Assembly: GCF_015209595.1 (NCBI RefSeq)
Contig: NZ_JADEYS010000005.1
Location: 124,001-188,000, forward strand
DNA length: 64,000 nt
Direction: 5' to 3'
From: Pontibacterium sinense
GTDB lineage: Bacteria > Pseudomonadota > Gammaproteobacteria > Pseudomonadales > Balneatricaceae
This document shows, piece by piece, positions 57,866 to 64,000 of this stretch. The notes beneath the pieces are model-generated. The model worked only from the letters and a program-made list of their open reading frames with translations. It was not told the DNA's origin and made no database searches. Both the position numbers and the translations under genes were made by a program. Each line of letters begins with the position of its first letter. The first letter of the stretch is position 1.

Positions 57866-59005
57866 GTGACATCTGAACGCCAACAGTTAGTCAAAGGAAA
57901 GCGCTGGGTCGTCAAAATTGGTAGCGCCTTGCTGACCAATGATGGTCAGGGGTTGGATCATGAGGCGATTGCGCATTGGGTGGAGCAGCTGGCTGCTTTG
58001 CGTGCGCAGGGCATGGAGATCGTATTGGTCTCCTCAGGGTCGGTTGCAGAAGGTATGACGCGTCTGGGTTGGTCTGATCGCCCGAATGAGGTGTTTAAGC
58101 TTCAGGCGGCTGCGGCGGTAGGTCAGATGGGTCTGGTGCAGGCATATGAGGCTAACTTCCAGCGTCATGGTATGCATACTGCGCAGATTCTCCTGACCCA
58201 TGAGGATCACTCTGATCGTAAGCGTTATCTGAATGCGCGTGCGACATTGCGTACTCTGCTTGATCTGGGTGTCGTGCCGGTTGTTAACGAAAACGATACC
58301 GTGGTGACCAATGAGATTCGCTTTGGGGATAACGATACCCTGGGAGCATTGGTGGCCAATCTGGTCGAAGCGGATGGCTTGGTAATCCTGACGGATCAGC
58401 GTGGTCTGTATAAAGAGGATCCGCGCAATAATCCGAACGCGGAATTTGTCTCTGAGGGGCGTGCCGGGGATGAGGCGCTTGAGGCAATGGCTGGCGGTGG
58501 TGGCAAGCTGGGTCGTGGTGGTATGGCGACTAAGGTGCGTGCGGCGAAGCTGGCGGCCCGCTCAGGTGCTGTGACGGTCATTGCCAGTGGTCGCGAGGAC
58601 AATCTGCTGACGCGCTTGCGCGGTGGTGAGAGTGTAGGGACCTTGCTGGTGCCTGATCAGCAGCCTGAGGCGGCACGTAAGCAGTGGATTGCGGGTCATT
58701 TGCAGGCAAAAGGAACGCTGGTCCTGGATCCGGGTGCTGTTAAGGCGCTAAAAGAACGTGGTAAGAGTTTGCTGCCTGCGGGTGTAAAAAGCGTTAAAGG
58801 TAATTTCTCTCGCGGTGAGATGGTGCTGATGGTCGATGAGAATGACTACATCGTCGCCCGTGGGTTGGTGAATTACGGTATTGATGCCGCGCGTAAAATT
58901 ATTGGTAAGCCAAGTTCACAGATCGAAACTATCCTTGGATTCATCGGGGAAGAGGAGTTGGTGCATCGTGATAATCTGGCGCTCAGCAGTCGTGTGTCTT
59001 CCTGA
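57866..59005 (+). CDS. proB: Glutamate 5-kinase
   Basis: 379 residues from a GTG ([20 protein letters not shown]). Amino acid kinase domain at about 1-265 ([31 protein letters not shown], and GTGG-like [18 protein letters not shown]) plus a C-terminal PUA domain ([17 protein letters not shown]). It catalyses the first step of proline synthesis. It follows obgE by 15 bases, as in Pseudomonas. Confidence 0.97.
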   Translation: MTSERQQLVKGKRWVVKIGSALLTNDGQGLDHEAIAHWVEQLAALRAQGMEIVLVSSGSVAEGMTRLGWSDRPNEVFKLQAAAAVGQMGLVQAYEANFQRHGMHTAQILLTHEDHSDRKRYLNARATLRTLLDLGVVPVVNENDTVVTNEIRFGDNDTLGALVANLVEADGLVILTDQRGLYKEDPRNNPNAEFVSEGRAGDEALEAMAGGGGKLGRGGMATKVRAAKLAARSGAVTVIASGREDNLLTRLRGGESVGTLLVPDQQPEAARKQWIAGHLQAKGTLVLDPGAVKALKERGKSLLPAGVKSVKGNFSRGEMVLMVDENDYIVARGLVNYGIDAARKIIGKPSSQIETILGFIGEEELVHRDNLALSSRVSS

Positions 59006-59073
59006 GTCTCAAGCTTAACGTCCGGTAATTTCTGGCAGGGCGCTTGTCCTGCCAATGCTGTCCTTCAATATGT

Positions 59074-59113
59074 CTCTACTTCTCTACTTCTCTACTTCTC
59101 TACTTCTCTACTT
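59074..59113 (+). repeat. Five perfect tandem copies of an 8-bp unit
   Basis: Unit CTCTACTT repeated five times without error, then a broken CTT. It lies between proB and the rpsT terminator in the 234-base gap 59006-59239. The gap has no gene; the rest is unremarkable. Confidence 0.95.
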
Positions 59114-59194
59114 CTTATGCTCTGCGCTCTTGGTGGGTTTGTTGCGCAGTTTGGGTGTAGTTGCTTTGGCGGGTTTTGCGTAAATGGCAGGCAC

Positions 59195-59222
59195 AAAAAA
59201 ACCGGCAGAAGCCGGTTTTTTT
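59195..59222 (-). terminator. Terminator between proB and rpsT (bidirectional)
   Basis: A7-CCGGC pairs with GCCGG-T7, loop AGAA, with T tracts on both strands. It lies 17 bases past the rpsT stop on the minus strand. Confidence 0.9.
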
Positions 59223-59239
59223 AGAAAGCAGTTTGGTAA

Positions 59240-59503
59240 TTAAACCAGTGCTTTAATACGCGCGTTCAAGCGGCTCTTGGTGCGAGCAACTTTAGACTTG
59301 CTGAAGATGCCTTTGTTCACGGAAGCATCCATGATTGGCTGAGCGACTTTCAGCGCTGCATTAGCTGCAGCCTGATCACCACTATCGATAGCAGTAACTA
59401 CTTTCTTGATGTAAGTACGCACCATGGAGCGCAGGCTAGCGTTGTGCTGGCGACGCTTTTCCGCCTGGCGAGCGCGTTTACGAGATCCTGCGGAATTTGC
59501 CAC
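59240..59503 (-). CDS. rpsT: 30S ribosomal protein S20
   Basis: 87 residues, MANSAGSRKRARQAEKRRQH, a helical bundle protein that binds the bottom of 16S rRNA early in assembly. It is preceded by AGGAGT on the minus strand and by a near-consensus promoter. It is divergent from murJ. Confidence 0.98.
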   Translation of the reverse strand: MANSAGSRKRARQAEKRRQHNASLRSMVRTYIKKVVTAIDSGDQAAANAALKVAQPIMDASVNKGIFSKSKVARTKSRLNARIKALV

Positions 59504-59582
59504 AGTCCGACTCCTTAAACGTTATCTAATAAAAAATGTTCGTTGATATCGCAAGAGCAGATACCAAAAAACGAGAGGCGAG

Positions 59583-59611
59583 ATTATTCACATTTGTGGA
59601 AGTGGTGTCAA
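59583..59611 (-). promoter_or_regulatory. Predicted rpsT promoter
   Basis: Minus strand: TTGACA (59611-59606), 17-base spacer, AATAAT (59588-59583), then CTCGCC. It would give a leader of about 70 bases; S20 autoregulates its mRNA in E. coli. Confidence 0.7.
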
Positions 59612-59680
59612 CAAAAGGATGAGCATTTTTAAGGGGGCAAAGGTATTATTGCCGCAGTTAAGCCCTCTGAGGATAGATTT

Positions 59681-61270
59681 TTGGATACACAGAAGGAAAA
59701 GCCAACCCCGGCGGACCCTAAAGCACCTAAGCCATCCAGTTTGTTAAGGTCCAGTGGTGTGGTGGGTATTATGACCATGCTATCCCGTATTTTAGGGCTG
59801 GTGCGTGATGTGGTGGTGGCGAACTATTTTGGCGCGTCCGGCAGTGCTGACGCCTTCTTTGTAGCGTTCAAAATTCCCAATTTTCTACGTCGATTGTTTG
59901 CCGAAGGGGCTTTTTCGCAGGCGTTTGTCCCGGTGTTGTCTGAATACCGCACGCAGCGTGATCATCTGGCGGTCAAGGCACTGATCGATCGGGTAGCGGG
60001 CACATTGGGCGCTACGCTGATTACCGTGACGCTGATCGCGATGTTGGGTGCACCGCTACTGACCGCATTGTTTGCCCCCGGATTTTATATAGCGGGTGGT
60101 GAAAAATTTGAGCTAGCAGCATCGATGCTGCGGATTACGTTCCCTTATCTGCTGCTGATTTCGCTGACGGCCTTTGCGGGCGCAATTCTGAACAGCTATG
60201 AGCGTTTTGCGGTGCCTGCGTTTACCCCGGTGCTGCTCAACGTAACGCTGATCAGTTCTGCTGTCTTTCTTTCGCCGCTGTTTGATCCGCCGATTCTGGC
60301 GCTGGCCTGGGGGGTCATGATTGCGGGTGTGGTACAGCTGGTGTTCCAGTTGCCGTTTCTAGCGCGCTTGCGGTTACTGCCCTGCCCGGTGGTGGACCGG
60401 ACCGATGAAGGCGTGCGTCGCATTCTTAAGCTGATGTTGCCCGCGTTGTTTGGGGTTTCGGTGACGCAGATAAACCTGCTGCTGGATACGGTGCTGGCGT
60501 CCTTCCTGCAAACCGGCAGTGTGTCCTGGCTTTACTACTCTGATCGTTTGGCTGAACTGCCGTTGGGTGTTTTTGGTATCGCCATTGCAACCGTCATTCT
60601 GCCAAGTCTGTCACGCAAGCACGCGACAAAATCAGCGGAACATTTTTCGAACACCCTTGATTGGGCGATGCGCATGGTGCTCTTGATCGGAATGCCTGCC
60701 GCGGTTGCCCTGTTTATTCTGGCCGGGCCAATGATAGTGACCTTGTTTCACTATGGCGCTTTGACTGACCGTGATGTGCATATGGCCTCCATGAGTTTGC
60801 AGGCTTACGCCTGCGGCGTGATGGCCTTTATGCTGATCAAGGTATTAGCGACTGGCTATTTCTCCCGTCAGGATACGAAGACGCCCGTTAAAATTGGTAT
60901 TCAGGCCGCCATTGCCAATATGGTGCTTAACCTGATTCTGATCGGACCGTTGCAGCATGTGGGGTTGGCGGCGGCTACGTCGATGTCGGCATTCCTTAAT
61001 GCGGGCCTGTTGCTGCACGGGTTGTTACGGGCAGGTGTGTTTCAGTGGCAGCCGGGCTGGAGCATTATTTTGTTTCGCTTGGTGCTGGCGAATGCCGCGA
61101 TGGGGGCGGTATTGCTCTGGCTAGCAGGTGATCTGCAGCAGTGGCTGGAGTGGGGTGTTATGGACCGTGCCTGGAATATGGGGGTGCTGGTAGTGAGTGG
61201 TGCAGGCATCTATGTATTGGTGTTGGTGTTAATGGGGATGCGGCCTTCGCATCTGAAAAATTCCGGTTGA
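59681..61270 (+). CDS. murJ: Lipid II flippase MurJ
   Basis: 529 residues with about 14 membrane segments. Starts with TTG at 59681 (GAGGA 8 bases before). The conserved SRILGLVRDVVVANYFGAS and LRRLFAEGAFSQAFVPV are at the N-terminus. It flips lipid II to the periplasm for peptidoglycan synthesis. The Pro/Lys-rich start (QKEKPTPADPKAPKPS) is unusual, and a later start cannot be excluded. It is upstream of ribF-ileS, as in many gammaproteobacteria. Confidence 0.95.
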   Translation: MDTQKEKPTPADPKAPKPSSLLRSSGVVGIMTMLSRILGLVRDVVVANYFGASGSADAFFVAFKIPNFLRRLFAEGAFSQAFVPVLSEYRTQRDHLAVKALIDRVAGTLGATLITVTLIAMLGAPLLTALFAPGFYIAGGEKFELAASMLRITFPYLLLISLTAFAGAILNSYERFAVPAFTPVLLNVTLISSAVFLSPLFDPPILALAWGVMIAGVVQLVFQLPFLARLRLLPCPVVDRTDEGVRRILKLMLPALFGVSVTQINLLLDTVLASFLQTGSVSWLYYSDRLAELPLGVFGIAIATVILPSLSRKHATKSAEHFSNTLDWAMRMVLLIGMPAAVALFILAGPMIVTLFHYGALTDRDVHMASMSLQAYACGVMAFMLIKVLATGYFSRQDTKTPVKIGIQAAIANMVLNLILIGPLQHVGLAAATSMSAFLNAGLLLHGLLRAGVFQWQPGWSIILFRLVLANAAMGAVLLWLAGDLQQWLEWGVMDRAWNMGVLVVSGAGIYVLVLVLMGMRPSHLKNSG

Positions 61271-61371
61271 TACGCTTGCAAGTCACGTAACTCTCTGATT
61301 GTAGAGGTACTCGCAGGCGCACAATTAGGCTATAATTCGCCGTTTGTTTTTGGGGCTTGGCTGTTGTACTG

Positions 61372-62295
61372 ATGGAACTCATTCGAGGATTACATAATCT
61401 GCGCGACAAACACCGGGGCTGTGTGGCCACTATCGGCAATTTTGATGGTGTGCATTTAGGTCATCGCCGGGTACTCGAGCAGGTTAAGGCCAAAGCCAAA
61501 GAGCTGGGATTGCCCTCGGTTGCGATTACGTTTGAGCCGCAGCCGCGAGAATTTTTTGCCGGAGATAAAGCGCCTCCACGGCTGACGCGTTTCGACGAGA
61601 AGGTCCGCTTGCTGCAGGCAGAGAATATCGACCGCGTGTTATGCCTGACGTTTAACAAACGGCTGCAGTCGATGTCGGCGGATGCGTTCATCAACCAGCT
61701 GCTGCTCAAAGGGCTTGAGGTGAAGCACTTTGTCGTTGGTGATGACTTCCGTTTTGGTTGTGATCGCGCGGGCGACTATAAAATGCTGCGTAACACCGGC
61801 GATCAGCACGGCTTTTCTGTGGTGAATACCGCGACTTTCCTGATGGATGGGGAGCGGGTCAGCAGTACACGTATACGTACAGCACTAGCGCAGAACGATT
61901 TCGCATTGGCGGAAAGCTTGCTGGGGCGCCGTTACACCGTCACAGGCCGAGTGTTGCATGGACAAAAACTGGGACGTCAATTGGGTGTCCCCACCGCAAA
62001 CATTCGTATGCACCGCTTCCCGTGTCCGATGAAGGGCGTTTATGCGGTGCGGGTGGCGATGCCCGATGGTAGCTACGAGCGGGGTGTTTGCAACGTAGGC
62101 CCGCGTCCTACCGTTAACGGTATTCAGCCCGTACTGGAAGTGCACTTGCTGGATTATCAGGGCCATCTCTACGGACAGCTACTCAGCGTAGAATTTTTAG
62201 AATTTATCCGCGCCGAACAGAAGTTCGACGGACTGGAACAGCTTAAAAAACAGATTTTTGCAGATATCGATCAGGCGCGCGCTTACTTTGCGTGA
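61372..62295 (+). CDS. ribF: Bifunctional riboflavin kinase/FAD synthetase
   Basis: 307 residues from MELIRGLHNLRDKHRG; the ATG at 61372 is preferred over the open frame at 61357. The FAD synthetase domain has the HxGH motif (NFDGVHLGHRRVL) and KHFVVGDDFRFG; the kinase domain has GRQLGVPTANI with PTAN. It makes FMN and FAD. A TATAAT lies at 61331-61336 upstream without a clear -35. ileS follows 33 bases after the stop. Confidence 0.96.
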   Translation: MELIRGLHNLRDKHRGCVATIGNFDGVHLGHRRVLEQVKAKAKELGLPSVAITFEPQPREFFAGDKAPPRLTRFDEKVRLLQAENIDRVLCLTFNKRLQSMSADAFINQLLLKGLEVKHFVVGDDFRFGCDRAGDYKMLRNTGDQHGFSVVNTATFLMDGERVSSTRIRTALAQNDFALAESLLGRRYTVTGRVLHGQKLGRQLGVPTANIRMHRFPCPMKGVYAVRVAMPDGSYERGVCNVGPRPTVNGIQPVLEVHLLDYQGHLYGQLLSVEFLEFIRAEQKFDGLEQLKKQIFADIDQARAYFA

Positions 62296-62328
62296 TGCAC
62301 CTGAACATCAATCCGGAAGCGACAGATC

Positions 62329-64000
62329 ATGACCGATTACAAAGCGACACTGAACTTGCCTAAAACGGCATTCCCGATGCGAGGCAATCTGGCCCAGCGC
62401 GAACCAAAAATGCTGAAGCGCTGGCAGGAGATGGACCTGTATCAGAAGATTCGTGAGGTTAGCAAAGGTCGTAAGAGCTTCATTCTGCACGATGGCCCTC
62501 CGTACGCAAACGGCGATATTCACATCGGTCACGCCGTGAACAAAATCCTCAAGGATATGATTATCAAGTCCCGTACTCTGGCGGGCTTTGATGCGCCATA
62601 CGTGCCGGGCTGGGATTGCCACGGGTTGCCCATCGAACACAAAGTTGAAACCAAATTCGGTAAAGCCGGCGCCAAACTGAGCCATAAAGAGTTTCGTCAG
62701 AAGTGCCGTGCTTATGCCAGCAGGCAGGTTGATGGTCAGAAAGCGGATTTCGTACGTCTGGGTGTTCTGGGTGACTGGGACAATCCATACCTGACGATGA
62801 ACTTCGATACTGAAGCGAACATCATCCGTGCACTGGGTCGTATTGCTGAAAACGGTCATCTGGTGAAGGGTTACAAGCCGGTTTACTGGAGTGTTGTTGG
62901 TGGTTCTGCACTGGCGGAAGCGGAAGTTGAATATCAGGACAAAACCTCCACCGCGATCGACGTGCGTTATGCACCGGTTGATGCGGCTGATTTCCTGGGG
63001 CGTTTTGAGCAGGAAAACGGTGGCGGTGAAGGTAACGTCTCTGTGGTTATCTGGACCACTACGCCATGGACCTTGCCATCGAGTCAGGCCGTATCTCTGA
63101 ATGCCGAGCTGGATTACGTGCTGGTACAGGCGGATCTGGGTCTGGGTCAGGAACGCGTTTTGCTGGCAGAAGGTCTGGTTGAGTCTGCGATGCAGCGTTA
63201 CGGTGTGGACAGCTACAGCATTGTTGCCCGCTGTAAAGGTCAGGCGCTGGAAAACAGCCCGCTGCAGCACCCGTTTGTCGCTGAGCGCACAACGCCGGTA
63301 ATTCTGGGTGACCACGTAACACTGGATGCCGGTACGGGCGCAGTACATACCGCACCGGATCACGGCGTGGAAGACTTTGAGGCAGGTCGTCGTTACGGTA
63401 TCGGTACACTGAATCTGGTCAGCGATAACGGTGTCTTTGTTGAAGGTGCCGGGCAGTTTGCCGGACAGCATGTATACAAAGTGGATGACGCTGTTGTTGA
63501 GGTTCTGAAAGAGAATCACGCGCTGATTCTGGAACATAAGTTCCAGCACAGCTACCCACACTGCTGGCGTACTAAAACACCGCTGATCTACCGTGCGACA
63601 CCGCAGTGGTTTATCAGCATGGAAGAGAAAGGTCTGAAGGCCGATGCGCTGACTGCGATCAAAGGTGTGGAGTGGTTCCCGGCCTGGGGTCAGAACCGCA
63701 TCGAAGCGATGGTTGAGCAGAGCCCGGACTGGTGTGTCTCCCGTCAGCGTACCTGGGGTGTGCCAATCACTCTGTTTATCCACAAAGAAACTCAGCAGCT
63801 GCATCCAAAAACGGCTGAGCTGATTGAGCAGGTTGCCCTGCGTGTGGAAAAAGAAGGGATTGATGCGTGGTTTGATCTGGATGCGGCTGAGCTGCTGGGT
63901 GATGAAGCTGAGCAGTACTCTAAAGTGACCGATACGCTGGATGTGTGGTTTGACTCCGGTGTGACGCACTGCTCTGTACTGGATACCCGTGAAGGTCTGC
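62329..64000 (+). CDS. ileS: Isoleucyl-tRNA synthetase, N-terminal 557 residues (truncated by window end)
   Basis: The frame is open from ATG 62329 ([20 protein letters not shown]) to the last base. Class I motif HIGH at 65-68 ([12 protein letters not shown]), then [17 protein letters not shown]. The CP1 editing domain is present ([18 protein letters not shown] and [19 protein letters not shown]). KMSKS and the zinc-binding tail lie beyond the window. It follows ribF as in Pseudomonas and E. coli. GGAAG about 8 bases upstream serves as Shine-Dalgarno. Confidence 0.97.
   Translation, partial: MTDYKATLNLPKTAFPMRGNLAQREPKMLKRWQEMDLYQKIREVSKGRKSFILHDGPPYANGDIHIGHAVNKILKDMIIKSRTLAGFDAPYVPGWDCHGLPIEHKVETKFGKAGAKLSHKEFRQKCRAYASRQVDGQKADFVRLGVLGDWDNPYLTMNFDTEANIIRALGRIAENGHLVKGYKPVYWSVVGGSALAEAEVEYQDKTSTAIDVRYAPVDAADFLGRFEQENGGGEGNVSVVIWTTTPWTLPSSQAVSLNAELDYVLVQADLGLGQERVLLAEGLVESAMQRYGVDSYSIVARCKGQALENSPLQHPFVAERTTPVILGDHVTLDAGTGAVHTAPDHGVEDFEAGRRYGIGTLNLVSDNGVFVEGAGQFAGQHVYKVDDAVVEVLKENHALILEHKFQHSYPHCWRTKTPLIYRATPQWFISMEEKGLKADALTAIKGVEWFPAWGQNRIEAMVEQSPDWCVSRQRTWGVPITLFIHKETQQLHPKTAELIEQVALRVEKEGIDAWFDLDAAELLGDEAEQYSKVTDTLDVWFDSGVTHCSVLDTREGL

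Overview
The window is a contiguous piece of a gammaproteobacterial chromosome with about 70 protein genes and no gap longer than about 250 bases. Protein sequences, the order rplKAJL-rpoBC-rpsLG-fusA-tuf-S10-spc-alpha-uvrA-ssb, and the later block ispB/rplU-rpmA-obgE-proB/rpsT/murJ-ribF-ileS resemble marine Oceanospirillales and pseudomonad-like gammaproteobacteria. The species cannot be named from the sequence alone. The window has no insertion sequence, prophage, CRISPR array, tRNA or rRNA gene.

Layout. Positions 1-29067 are the ribosomal protein and RNA polymerase super-cluster: L11-L1-L10-L7/L12-beta-beta', then the str operon (S12, S7, EF-G, EF-Tu), the S10 operon, the spc operon with SecY and L36, and the alpha operon ending in L17. 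Control signals can be read in the spacers: an rplJ leader with a kinked hairpin, an attenuator before rpoB, a promoter interlocked with a terminator before rpsL, a near-consensus promoter before rpsJ, and an alpha-operon leader with an S4-type pseudoknot. uvrA (minus) and ssb (plus) follow as a divergent DNA repair pair.

Positions 32974-47485 are a molybdenum-centred region. A ModE-type regulator with a periplasmic-binding-protein-like effector domain is divergent from fdsG-fdsB-fdsA-fdhD-fdsD, which encodes a soluble NAD-linked, cysteine-type molybdenum formate dehydrogenase and its sulfurtransferase. After an orphan RfbD-like reductase and a SirB2-family membrane protein come molybdopterin cofactor genes moaA, moaB, moeA, moaC and moaD, interleaved with two PlsC-family acyltransferases. 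moaE is absent. The cofactor genes presumably supply the formate dehydrogenase.

Positions 47567-64000 hold a purine salvage pair (phosphoribosyltransferase and NCS2-type permease, divergent), a second EF-G (fusA2), fabA-fabB for unsaturated fatty acids, tpm, ispB, L21-L27-ObgE-ProB, S20, MurJ, RibF and the first 557 codons of ileS, which runs off the end.

No clearly new multi-gene system was found. The observations best worth follow-up are: the matched operator-like dyads between the ModE-type regulator and fds; the second EF-G, whose codon use looks more optimised than that of the str-operon EF-G; acyltransferase genes embedded in the moa/moe operon, which lacks moaE; a perfect terminator-like hairpin inside the spc operon; and a five-copy 8-bp tandem repeat downstream of proB.
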